Position numbers and translations under genes: made by a program. Below the pieces are notes generated by a model. That model was not told the origin of the DNA. It did not search any database and saw only the letters and a list, made by a program, of their open reading frames with translations. This document shows, one piece after another, positions 8,541 to 14,582 of a DNA stretch of 46,981 nucleotides. Origin of the DNA: a virus; IMG/VR virus record IMGVR_UViG_3300025617_000038, positions 1 to 46,981 of that record; one strand, 5' to 3'. Each line of letters opens with the position of its first letter. The stretch's first letter is position 1.

Positions 8541-8673
8541 GTTCGGTTTATTTCAATACAAAATGACCATTTCGGGCCGGTTCCCCTTTTGGTTTGGGAC
8601 AACATTTGTTCGCCCCCTTAAACGGCGGCGATGGACCGGGAACGCCAAATGGTTTTCCGGACCCCATACCCGG
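8541..8673. other. Candidate cos/packaging site between HNH and terminase genes
   Basis: This is a non-coding gap in a genome whose genes otherwise mostly overlap. It contains a core, 8600-8634, that is almost unchanged in unit B (32002-32036): CAACATTTGTTCGCCCCC followed by TAAACGGCGGCGATGGA. Flanking GC-rich words (GGCCGGTTCCCC, ACCCGGTCA) are also shared. In many HK97-like cos phages the cohesive end site lies here, beside an HNH gene and terS. The cut positions cannot be told from sequence. Confidence 0.55.
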
Positions 8674-8985
8674 TCACGATTTGGTGTTGTTGTTTGACTG
8701 ATATTGGATGCGTTCCAATGCGGATTTTCGGTTGTGGCATGACGTACAAAGTGATTGCCAATTGGACGAATCCCAAAATTCACCACCAGCGCGAACGGGC
8801 GTGATGTGGTCAACCACATTGGCCCAATCACCGCATTCATTGCACGTTGGATGTTTTCGTTTGAAGCCATCACGCGCACGTTTCCACGCGGCCGTGAAAT
8901 ATCGTTTGTCTTGTGGCGTTGGCCGGTCGGATTTGCCATGTGATGACCATGGATTGGGCGTTGCCTTGCGATTGATTGACGGCAT
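8674..8985 (-). CDS. HNH endonuclease adjacent to terminase
   Basis: The 103-residue protein has a clear HNH core: CNEC (Cys48, Cys51), then VVDHITPV with Asp59-His60, the central Asn75 in SSNWQ, then CTSCHN with Cys80, Cys83 and His84. The two Cys pairs bind structural zinc, and the DH/N/H residues form the metal-dependent active site. Terminase-linked HNH proteins are known to assist specific cos cleavage. The start MPSINRKATP is conserved in both units; the frame is open upstream, but that part is not conserved. Confidence 0.9.
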   Translation of the reverse strand: MPSINRKATPNPWSSHGKSDRPTPQDKRYFTAAWKRARDGFKRKHPTCNECGDWANVVDHITPVRAGGEFWDSSNWQSLCTSCHNRKSALERIQYQSNNNTKS

Positions 8986-8995
8986 GGTTTGTTTT

Positions 8996-9277
8996 TTATG
9001 CGTGATTGATTCGGCCCAAAACATCGTCATGAACCGCGCCCAACCAATGCATTTGTTCAAAGGTCATTGGCTTGTGTTCAACCACCATCACGCCAAATTG
9101 ATTGCGCGTGGTTTCCATTTGCGCCGCCACAATGAATGCAATGATGTTTGATGCGATTTGTTCCCGTTCGGCTGGTGTGAATTCATCACCGCGCCGAATT
9201 TCCGCCACGCGCGAAAATGGTTTTTCGTAGTTCGGCAACGAATCAATCCGTTTCCGTTGTGGTGTCTTTTGTTTCAT
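8996..9277 (-). CDS. Unknown 93-residue protein of the replication-packaging operon
   Basis: No family recognised. It is basic at the N-terminus and helical, with a conserved core of NYEKPFSRVAEIRRGDEF and a second block VMVVEHKPMTFEQM shared with unit B (32399-32677). It lies between the 223-residue gene, which it overlaps by 35 bases in another frame, and the HNH gene. Conservation of the C-terminal block MTFEQMHWLGAVHDDVLGRI shows it is really translated. Confidence 0.68.
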   Translation of the reverse strand: MKQKTPQRKRIDSLPNYEKPFSRVAEIRRGDEFTPAEREQIASNIIAFIVAAQMETTRNQFGVMVVEHKPMTFEQMHWLGAVHDDVLGRINHA

Positions 9278-9914
9278 GGTTGAATGGTTTGGTGATGGCC
9301 AACATTTCCGATTCGGACAATTGAATTGAACCGCCCAATTCCGCAATGGTTTTTTTGGGCCGTGGCAAATCCAACGATTTCACAAATTCCGAAAATCGTT
9401 TGACATCGGCCGGTGATGGTCGGTCGCTGGTTTGCGTTTTCAATTCGTTGTGGGCGCGTTCGTGGTGCGCATTTTCGCGAAACGTGGTGGAGTATTGCGA
9501 TTCATAATCACGCAACGCGGCGATGAGTGACGGCGTATCAAATCGGCCATACATGGTAATTTCACCGCGCCGAATCATCGTCATCACGCGCGCGAATTCC
9601 TCAATTTTCAACGTTGGGAACAATTCAACCACGTCATCAATTGCCGTTTGCAAATCGTCTTGATTTTGCCATGAACGCGAATCCGGCAAACGAACGGCGC
9701 GCCATGTCCGGACCAGTTCGGCCAACAAAATCATTTTTGTTGCGGCGCGGTCAATGCTCAATCCGGCCGTAATTGGCAAACCAGCATCAAACAATGATTT
9801 TGGCGATTGATTCGCGATGACATCGGCAACGCCATTTTTCAAAATTTCCAATTGTGCCGTTTGGCGTTCGCGCCGGGCGGCAATTATTTCATTTCGTGGC
9901 CCATTGGAACGCAT
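9243..9914 (-). CDS. Unknown 223-residue protein downstream of the replication initiator
   Basis: The start at 9914 (MRSNGPRNEIIAARRERQ) is chosen because the same motif and the same 26-base overlap with the initiator gene occur in unit B. The middle part, PTLKIEEFARVM followed by RRGEITMYGRFDTPSLIAAL, resembles a pattern in uncharacterised replication-region proteins of Bacteroidota phages. I cannot name the family with confidence. A helicase-loader or initiator-partner role is possible from position only. The C-terminus is charged and disordered-looking. Confidence 0.7.
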   Translation of the reverse strand: MRSNGPRNEIIAARRERQTAQLEILKNGVADVIANQSPKSLFDAGLPITAGLSIDRAATKMILLAELVRTWRAVRLPDSRSWQNQDDLQTAIDDVVELFPTLKIEEFARVMTMIRRGEITMYGRFDTPSLIAALRDYESQYSTTFRENAHHERAHNELKTQTSDRPSPADVKRFSEFVKSLDLPRPKKTIAELGGSIQLSESEMLAITKPFNHETKDTTTETD

Positions 9915-10623
9915 TTCCCGCGTCGAATGGTTTGTTTTTGTCAACTTGTGCATTTGGTGTGTTTTTGCTTCGACGTACCCAATTCCGCGCGGTTGATTTC
10001 CAACAAACGATTTTGCCCGTTCGCCGTTTCCAACCGACCGATTCCCAATAATCAAAAAACGCGTCCGCGTCATTGGAATTCAATTCAGCGAAATATGCCC
10101 GGCATGCTTCAATTGATTCCGGTTTTTGCCCGGATGCGCCGGTTGATTTTGCCATGGATTTTTTGGGAACCAATTTTTTTTCGTCCGGATTTGAATTTTG
10201 TTCTGTTTTTTTTCTTAAACTATTTTCTATGTGCGCGGAATTCCGCTCAACTGGTGCGCGGTTTTCCGCTTGTCTTGTGCGCGGTTTTCCGCTTGTCTGA
10301 TGCGCGGCGGATTGCACATGTGCGGAATTCCGCGCATGTTCGGGAACCTCAAATTTGCCCGTGGTCCGCAACATGCGGCGGTGACCATTGTATGAAACAA
10401 CCTCAATCAATTCAAGGTCAATCAATTTTTGAATCATGGATGATGTTTGCCGGCGTTTGCGGTGGATGCGTTCGGCGATTTGGTCAACGGATAACCAGCA
10501 CGTCCCGCCATTGTGCGAAAACGCGTGGATGATGCCCCAAATAGCGCGGTGCGGCCAATCAATTTCCCGGATGCGTTGGATTGATTCCGGGATGATGATG
10601 AATGTTTTGGTGAAATCATCCAT
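9889..10623 (-). CDS. Winged-helix replication initiator (lambda O/DnaD-like architecture)
   Basis: The 244 residues fall in three parts. About 20-90 is a winged helix-turn-helix (HRAIWGIIHAF, LSVDQIAERIHRKRRQTSSM, wing YNGHRRML). About 95-170 is a low-complexity linker whose DNA holds the iteron array. About 175-225 is a C-terminal module ending GWKRRTGKIVCWKSTARNWV, common in phage initiators that recruit host helicase. By analogy with lambda O, the protein probably binds the repeats inside its own gene. It starts 3 bases after the Cro-like gene. Confidence 0.85.
   Translation of the reverse strand: MDDFTKTFIIIPESIQRIREIDWPHRAIWGIIHAFSHNGGTCWLSVDQIAERIHRKRRQTSSMIQKLIDLELIEVVSYNGHRRMLRTTGKFEVPEHARNSAHVQSAAHQTSGKPRTRQAENRAPVERNSAHIENSLRKKTEQNSNPDEKKLVPKKSMAKSTGASGQKPESIEACRAYFAELNSNDADAFFDYWESVGWKRRTGKIVCWKSTARNWVRRSKNTPNAQVDKNKPFDAGNAFQWATK
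10171..10337. other. Candidate replication origin: AT-rich stretch plus five iterons inside the initiator gene
   Basis: Copies of GTGCGCGGWWTTCCGC or near variants start at 10231, 10254, 10277, 10300 and 10318 (spacings 23, 23, 23, 18). Several contain the palindrome GCGGAATTCCGC. A T-rich, poorly GC stretch (10171-10230) flanks the array. The 23-bp period shifts the coding frame each time: the same DNA is read as RNSAH, ENRAP and GKPRT. The constraint is therefore on DNA rather than protein. The arrangement is repeated exactly in unit B at 33571-33737. Confidence 0.8.
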
Positions 10624-10626
10624 GAA

Positions 10627-10860
10627 TCAATTTTGGTTCATGGTTTCAATTTGGTCCATGATTGCCGCCGCCAAATCCGCAATGAATCGTTTGCGTTCCT
10701 TATTCGGTTTCCCTTCGGACATCGCGAACGCATGGCGCATCATTTGCGCCGGTTCGCGTTTCATCCATCGCGAAATTGTGTGTTCGGCAACGCCTAATGA
10801 TTCGGCCAACGATTTTTGCGAACCATAGTGTTTGACGACAAATTTGTTCAATGGTTTCAT
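10627..10860 (-). CDS. Cro/YdaS-like helix-turn-helix regulator
   Basis: The 77-residue protein has a clear HTH at about residues 13-35: SQKSLAESLGVAEHTISRWM. It opens with a short MKPLNKFVVKHYG helix and ends with an acidic helix (ADLAAAIMDQIE). It resembles small Cro-type repressors that turn early transcription down. It lies directly upstream of the initiator gene and overlaps the coiled-coil gene by ATGA. Its operator was not identified. Confidence 0.85.
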   Translation of the reverse strand: MKPLNKFVVKHYGSQKSLAESLGVAEHTISRWMKREPAQMMRHAFAMSEGKPNKERKRFIADLAAAIMDQIETMNQN

Positions 10861-11150
10861 GACGTTTGAATTTTGAATTCGGTTTTGATGATGCCAATTC
10901 GCAACGATGTTTTTCGTTCTTCGATTTGCTGAAATCGGTTCAATTTGGTTCGAAATTCGGCCGTCAATTTGGCAACCTCATCGGCCGCCAATCCCGAAAC
11001 GGACGTGTTCAAATCAACGGCGTTTTGTGCATGTCCGGCACGATGCGCCAACGCCATCAATTCCCGTTTCAATCGCATTTGGTCCAAAACCAAATCCGCC
11101 AATTCCCGTTTTTTTCGCCGGTTGATTCCGGCCCAATCAATTTCAATCAT
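10857..11150 (-). CDS. Unknown coiled-coil protein, 97 residues
   Basis: No family recognised. It is mostly helical and strongly charged (INRRKKRELADLVLDQMRLK). A conserved central AQNAVDLNTSVSGLA separates two helices, which suggests a helical hairpin. The unit B protein (34257-34547) shares the central motif and the IQTS end but differs widely elsewhere. It overlaps both neighbours by four bases. Confidence 0.68.
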   Translation of the reverse strand: MIEIDWAGINRRKKRELADLVLDQMRLKRELMALAHRAGHAQNAVDLNTSVSGLAADEVAKLTAEFRTKLNRFQQIEERKTSLRIGIIKTEFKIQTS

Positions 11151-11614
11151 GGCGCAACGATTTCAACGGATGGCGGAAAACCATTTTCGCCCGATTTGAC
11201 GGCGTGAAACGTCATGTTGTGTGTGCTGGCATATTTCCACCGCACAACCTCAATCATGCCCCACAAAAAACGCCGTTCAACCATTTCAATTGGAATGCGT
11301 TTCGGCAACGCTGGTTTCCCGGTTTTCCGGTTCACATTGTCCGAATCTTTGCGTGGTGGCAAATCGTCCTTTGTTCCTACGGCGACAAATTCACCATTTT
11401 CACCCGGCAAAACCGGGCCGGTTTCGCGCGCCAATTCATCGTTGGACATGTCACGCAAATTCAAACTTTTGACGCGCCATTGTACCGCCTCACTTGTGCG
11501 GCCCAAAAATTCGGCAATGTCATTGTAGGAAACGCCATGCGCCCACATCATCGTCAATTTTGCGTCATCGGATGCGGTCCAACGTTTGTTGTGGTTCGGT
11601 GGTGTGGTTTTCAT
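11147..11614 (-). CDS. SANT/Myb-like HTH protein
   Basis: The 155-residue protein begins with a SANT/GcrA-like DNA-binding module: KRWTASDDAKL, then GVSYNDIAEFLGRTSEAVQWRV. A flexible middle contains ELARETGPVLPGENGE and is followed by PKRIPIEMVERRFLWGM and a C-terminal GFPPSVEIVAP, all kept in unit B. It may regulate transcription or bind replication DNA. The start ATG overlaps the previous stop by ATGA. Confidence 0.75.
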   Translation of the reverse strand: MKTTPPNHNKRWTASDDAKLTMMWAHGVSYNDIAEFLGRTSEAVQWRVKSLNLRDMSNDELARETGPVLPGENGEFVAVGTKDDLPPRKDSDNVNRKTGKPALPKRIPIEMVERRFLWGMIEVVRWKYASTHNMTFHAVKSGENGFPPSVEIVAP

Positions 11615-12042
11615 TGGAACGTGTTTTTGTGGTGAATGGCTAATTGTTCGGCCATGTCCATGAATTGTTTGGCGGATTCGCGGATTGCGTCCGGATGGAT
11701 TTTCCCGGAACCAGCCATGGCGGCATTGGCAATGGCGGCATCAATGGCCCAACGGGCCATCACGGATGAATTCGGGCGTTGGTTACTGGTTCCGCCGGCG
11801 TTGGGTTTTGGACCTTGCGACCATTCCGGATTTTGAATGCGAACGCCGGGAAAACCATTGCGTTCACCATGGATTGAAACGGCAACCTCATCGTTCAATT
11901 TGTACCATGGCGATTCCGATTTGGCGTTGGCCATTCCGGTTGTTCCATCGTCAAATTTGAGTTCGAACGCATACATGCGGCCCGTTTTGCCGTCCCAATC
12001 AAATTGTGGTCGGCGCGTCATTTGAACAATTCGTTTTTTCAT
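11611..12042 (-). CDS. Putative OB-fold, ssDNA-binding-like protein
   Basis: This 143-residue protein starts MKKRIVQMTRR. The first 65 residues are beta-rich, with MYAFELKFDDGTTGMANAKS followed by SPWYKLNDEVAVSI. This pattern is seen in small phage proteins that I associate with OB-like nucleic-acid binding. The C-terminal helical part (MARWAIDAAIANAAM, IRESAKQFMDMAEQL) is also typical of that group. The position among replication genes supports an ssDNA-binding role, but no diagnostic residue proves it. Confidence 0.6.
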   Translation of the reverse strand: MKKRIVQMTRRPQFDWDGKTGRMYAFELKFDDGTTGMANAKSESPWYKLNDEVAVSIHGERNGFPGVRIQNPEWSQGPKPNAGGTSNQRPNSSVMARWAIDAAIANAAMAGSGKIHPDAIRESAKQFMDMAEQLAIHHKNTFQ

Positions 12043-12266
12043 CGTGGTTGGTTTGATGTCTGATTTGGTTGCGCCCAAAGTGACGCACGGAAACGGGCCA
12101 TGACGGCGTTGAAATCGTTTTGACGTGGTTTCGGTTGCCGGCGTTCGCCAAATGGCGTAAATGCGGCCCGAATCGCCGCCGGGCATGTTCCATGGATGGT
12201 TGCATACCATTCATAAAAATCCGCACATGGATTTTCAGGGAATGATGTTGATTTGATGTGTGCCAT
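12039..12266 (-). CDS. Unknown 75-residue protein
   Basis: No family recognised. It begins MAHIKSTSFP and contains DFYEWYATIHGTCPAAIR and FTPFGERRQPKPRQNDF, both strongly conserved in unit B (35774-35974), where the C-terminus is shorter. It overlaps the OB-like gene start by ATGA. The reading frame continues upstream through a hairpin, which is why the ATG at 12266 is taken as the start. Confidence 0.68.
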   Translation of the reverse strand: MAHIKSTSFPENPCADFYEWYATIHGTCPAAIRAAFTPFGERRQPKPRQNDFNAVMARFRASLWAQPNQTSNQPR

Positions 12267-12282
12267 GAATGGTGGTGAAAAT

Positions 12283-12305
12283 GCCGCCCGGCGATTCCGG
12301 ACGGC
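12283..12305. terminator. GCCGCCCGG-family hairpin
   Basis: GCCGCCCGG (12283-12291), a 5-base loop, then CCGGACGGC (12297-12305), with one G-T style mismatch. It sits between the 114- and 75-residue genes and is followed on the minus strand by ATTTTC, a weak T-tract. It is one of five copies of the same hairpin in the window. Confidence 0.55.
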
Positions 12306-12319
12306 GGTTTGTGTTTTGG

Positions 12320-12664
12320 TCAATCGGTGGTGACTTGTGCAATTTCGTCGGCGGTCCACCAAAACGATTCAATCACATGGAATGAAACGCCATCGGCCGA
12401 TTCGGAAAATTCAACATTCAATTTGCCGAACATGGCGCGCAACGCGCGCCAAATGATGAGGAATTGACCATGCGTCAACGTGTCGCATGTTATTTCGCCG
12501 AAATATTCAACATGGTCCGCCATGATTTCGTGATGAACGCCAATCGCAACATTTGGAACTTTGCCGAAATCACGGACGATTTTGCGCAAATCGTGCGCCA
12601 TTTTTTTCATGTGTGAACCGCGTTCGGCGTTGGTGATGTGGGAATGTGTCATGGTGTTTGACAT
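12320..12664 (-). CDS. Unknown 114-residue protein, present only in unit A
   Basis: No family recognised. The protein has a His-rich start (MSNTMTHSHITN), a basic helix (KKMAHDLRKIVRDFG) and a C-terminal part with LTHGQFLIIWRALRAMFG and ESFWWTADEIAQV. It lies between two GCCGCCCGG hairpins, like an exchangeable cassette. Unit B has no homologue here and carries a 31-codon ORF and another cassette instead. Either of two early ATGs (12664 or 12652) could be used. Confidence 0.65.
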   Translation of the reverse strand: MSNTMTHSHITNAERGSHMKKMAHDLRKIVRDFGKVPNVAIGVHHEIMADHVEYFGEITCDTLTHGQFLIIWRALRAMFGKLNVEFSESADGVSFHVIESFWWTADEIAQVTTD

Positions 12665-12677
12665 GGTGTTTGGTGAT

Positions 12678-12700
12678 GCCGCCCGGCAAATCCGGGCGGC
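12678..12700. terminator. GCCGCCCGG-family hairpin
   Basis: Perfect 9-bp stem GCCGCCCGG (12678-12686) and CCGGGCGGC (12692-12700) with loop CAAAT. It follows the 125-residue gene by about 20 bases. There is no clear T-tract, so it may be a processing or attenuation hairpin rather than a simple terminator. Confidence 0.55.
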
Positions 12701-12718
12701 GTTGGTTACTGGTGTGAA

Positions 12719-13096
12719 TTAGGCGTTCGCGATTGTTTCGCCGTGGCGATTTTTGCCAATGAGTTTTTCAACCATTTTGTCAAAGGCAACCGAATTGGCA
12801 TCCGTGGCCGGCTTGAATTCACCGGTTTTCGATTTGTAGTCGTGCAAACATGTCCATGAACCAATTTCGTTCACGCCAACGGACAACAACCACGTCCGGC
12901 CGTCTTTGTGCGTCAATTTGAACCACATGCCGCCATTGCCGTAAACGTGGCGATTTGTAACAATGGTGTCCAAAGTGAATTGCGGCAATGATGCCAATGC
13001 CAAAACGTTTGAAAATGCGGTTTGCGAATATCCGCATGCCGCTTCAATGGTGAACGTGTAATTCATCGCGATGTGGTGTTGTTGTGCGCTGGTCAT
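12719..13096 (-). CDS. Unknown 125-residue cassette protein (slot X)
   Basis: No family recognised. Likely beta-rich: NYTFTIEAACGYSQTAF, GGMWFKLTHKDGRTWLLSV, SWTCLHDYKSKTGEF; the C-terminal helix is AFDKMVEKLIG. The closest relative is at 42305-42682 in unit B, but there it sits before the fibre gene, so the cassette has moved. The start is ATG at 13096 (MTSAQ) after a CA-rich leader; an ATG ten codons later (MNYTF) is the alternative. It is the first gene after the promoter at 13132-13187. Confidence 0.72.
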   Translation of the reverse strand: MTSAQQHHIAMNYTFTIEAACGYSQTAFSNVLALASLPQFTLDTIVTNRHVYGNGGMWFKLTHKDGRTWLLSVGVNEIGSWTCLHDYKSKTGEFKPATDANSVAFDKMVEKLIGKNRHGETIANA

Positions 13097-13131
13097 GGTG
13101 ATGTGTGTTGTGTGTGTGTGTTGTTTGATGG

Positions 13132-13187
13132 CGTAAATGTACACAAAGATTCATTCCGCGCAATACTTTCGTGAACTTTTTTTTTCA
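13132..13187 (-). promoter_or_regulatory. Conserved phage promoter, copy X of unit A
   Basis: Minus-strand TTGCGC (13157-13162) and TACATT (13135-13140) are separated by 16 bases and preceded by the A9 tract. It follows the lysis-operon terminator and heads the cassette that leads into the replication genes. Confidence 0.75.
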
Positions 13188-13203
13188 TTCCACGATTCCG
13201 GCC

Positions 13204-13236
13204 CAAAAAAACCGGTGACCACCACGGCCACCGGTT
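13204..13236 (-). terminator. Rho-independent terminator of the lysis operon
   Basis: AACCGGTG (13210-13217) pairs with CACCGGTT (13229-13236); extra pairing in the loop (GACC/GGCC-like) is possible. On the minus strand the stem is followed directly by seven T (13204-13210), the strongest terminator signature in unit A. It lies about 47 bases after the membrane-protein gene stop. Confidence 0.85.
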
Positions 13237-13283
13237 ACCAAACACACAACAACGTGTTCACCAAAACACGTCCGCAAATATCG

Positions 13284-13514
13284 TCAATCCCTTTCGAACA
13301 TGGACAATGAAATTGGAATGATGGCAATGGCACACATCACCACCGCCGGCCACGTCACGCCGTGTTCAACGATGTCCGCACATGCCGTGGTTGCAATCAA
13401 TCCACCAATGGTCCGTTTTGCGGACCATCGTTGCAAATCACCCTTTGTTTTGAATGCTTCGGACACATCCAAATTGCCGGCAACCTTCGCAAACCATCCC
13501 GGCAACGCCATCAC
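13284..13514 (-). CDS. Small membrane protein, holin candidate
   Basis: The 76-residue protein has an amphipathic N-terminus (MALPGWFAKVAGN), a charged middle and two hydrophobic stretches at about 34-48 (TIGGLIATTACADI) and 53-72 (TWPAVVMCAIAIIPISL). It ends in FERD. Its position as last gene of the lysis block, size and topology fit a class II holin, but no family was recognised. The start overlaps the stop of the 58-residue gene by ATGA. Confidence 0.65.
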   Translation of the reverse strand: MMALPGWFAKVAGNLDVSEAFKTKGDLQRWSAKRTIGGLIATTACADIVEHGVTWPAVVMCAIAIIPISLSMFERD

Positions 13515-13687
13515 AAATCGTTTGGTGGCGTTTTCCGTTTGTCACCGGTGACGGCCGTAATGATTCGGTCCAAGTATTCAAAAACGCCGTGTGCCGGTGA
13601 TTCGGACGGCAACAAATTGACAATGACTTTTGCGAATGTCAATGCGGCCAAAACCAGTTCGGCCCAATTTTCGGTGATGAATTCCAT
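13511..13687 (-). CDS. Small single-helix membrane protein of the lysis block
   Basis: The 58 residues begin MEFITENWAELVLAALTFAK, with one predicted membrane helix (about 8-27) and a charged C-terminus. It could be a holin, an antiholin or an accessory lysis protein working with the next gene. The start ATG at 13687 is the one conserved in both units, 5 bases before the amidase stop codon region. Confidence 0.62.
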   Translation of the reverse strand: MEFITENWAELVLAALTFAKVIVNLLPSESPAHGVFEYLDRIITAVTGDKRKTPPNDL

Positions 13688-13691
13688 GGCA

Positions 13692-14120
13692 TCAAAGTAA
13701 CCACGAATATTTTGATTGAACGTCAAACGATGGACATGCCTTCGCGGCAAATTCGTTGTGGCCGTGCAACCTCATCGGCCCGAAAACCATGCGCAACGAT
13801 TTCACCAAATGAATCATGGTCATTTCCTGATGTTCGGTCATCGTGTCGAATGGTTCACCATCGCGCATGCCGCCAACGTAGCAAATGCCAATTGAATCAT
13901 GATTGTGGCCGCGAACATGCGCGCCGATTTCATGCACCGGCCGCCCGAATTCCAACGTGCCATCGCGTTTGATGACGTAATGGTATCCCACATCCCGCCA
14001 ACCATTGCCGCGCGGTTTTGGGGCCGTGTGCCACAATCGGATTTGTTCAACGCCAATGTCCATGGATTCGGGCGTGGCCGAACAATGAATGATGATGCGG
14101 TTGATTGCGCGCATGGTCAT
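13692..14120 (-). CDS. N-acetylmuramoyl-L-alanine amidase, T7 lysozyme-like endolysin
   Basis: The 142 residues form a complete Amidase_2/PGRP domain. Zinc ligands are His12 (IIHCSAT), His121 (LHGHNEF) and Cys129 (KACPSFDV). Catalytic Tyr46 (VGYHYVI) and Lys127 also match T7 lysozyme. It cleaves the bond between muramic acid and L-alanine to lyse the host. There is no signal peptide, so release by a holin is expected. The start (MTMRAIN) overlaps the Rz-like gene by ATGA; a longer upstream reading covers another gene and is rejected. Confidence 0.93.
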   Translation of the reverse strand: MTMRAINRIIIHCSATPESMDIGVEQIRLWHTAPKPRGNGWRDVGYHYVIKRDGTLEFGRPVHEIGAHVRGHNHDSIGICYVGGMRDGEPFDTMTEHQEMTMIHLVKSLRMVFGPMRLHGHNEFAAKACPSFDVQSKYSWLL

Positions 14121-14335
14121 CGAATGGAATTGGCCGCCAACAAATTTCGAATTTCGTGGATGCCGTCCACAACTTCGCGAACCATCAATTTCAAATCGGA
14201 ATTGTCGGATTCCAAACGTTTGATTCGTTCGTGTTGCCGGGCCAAAATCGTTTGCGTTTTGACATGCTGGTGAACCAGCGCACCGGCGTTCGCCAATGCC
14301 ATTGCGACCAATGACCAAATTGTTGGTGAATCCAT
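14117..14335 (-). CDS. Membrane-anchored coiled-coil protein (Rz/i-spanin-like)
   Basis: The 72-residue protein has an N-terminal membrane helix (about 5-22, WSLVAMALANAGALVHQH) and then a coiled coil (about 28-62, RQHERIKRLESDNSDLKLM). This is the shape of inner-membrane spanins or of coiled-coil holin partners. It overlaps the amidase gene by four bases. No lipoprotein partner (o-spanin) was seen. The unit B protein differs mainly in the membrane segment. Confidence 0.68.
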   Translation of the reverse strand: MDSPTIWSLVAMALANAGALVHQHVKTQTILARQHERIKRLESDNSDLKLMVREVVDGIHEIRNLLAANSIR

Positions 14336-14344
14336 GACCGCAAA

Positions 14345-14581
14345 TTACGAATCACCGGCGGCCAATGAATCCAACAACGATGTCAATTCGGGCGGCATGG
14401 ACCATTCCGTTTCGCCGGCTGATTTCAACGCGGCGTGATGGTCACGCACCAATTGAATTCCCGAAACCATTTTTTTGAAAAATCCCACGCCGTACCAATC
14501 CCACATCATCCCGCAATTGCGTTGTTTGTGAACCGGCCACCGGGAATTGATTTCGTGTGTTGCGCCATCGTCAATGTTCAT
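14345..14581 (-). CDS. Unknown 78-residue protein between fibre and lysis genes
   Basis: No family recognised. It has an N-terminal WPVHKQRNCGMMWDWYGVGF segment, a helix around IQLVRDHHAALKSAG and a C-terminal LTSLLDSLA. The start ATG at 14581 lies one base after the fibre-gene stop, and a longer frame would run inside the fibre gene. Unit B keeps the sequence with a few changes. It may be a tail-tip accessory or lysis-linked protein. Confidence 0.66.
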   Translation of the reverse strand: MNIDDGATHEINSRWPVHKQRNCGMMWDWYGVGFFKKMVSGIQLVRDHHAALKSAGETEWSMPPELTSLLDSLAAGDS

Positions 14582-14582
14582 G

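Noticed and set aside
10231-10337. CRISPR array
   Set aside because: The repeats are 16 bp with 2-7 bp between them, lie inside a coding gene and have no spacer structure; an iteron array fits better.
11611-12210. 199-residue version of the OB-like protein
   Set aside because: The upstream part is out-of-frame sequence of the 75-residue gene; the ATG at 12042 gives the ATGA coupling seen elsewhere.
13692-14318. 208-residue reading of the amidase gene
   Set aside because: The extra 66 residues overlap the Rz-like gene in another frame and are absent in the unit B amidase; the ATG at 14120 fits the amidase domain.
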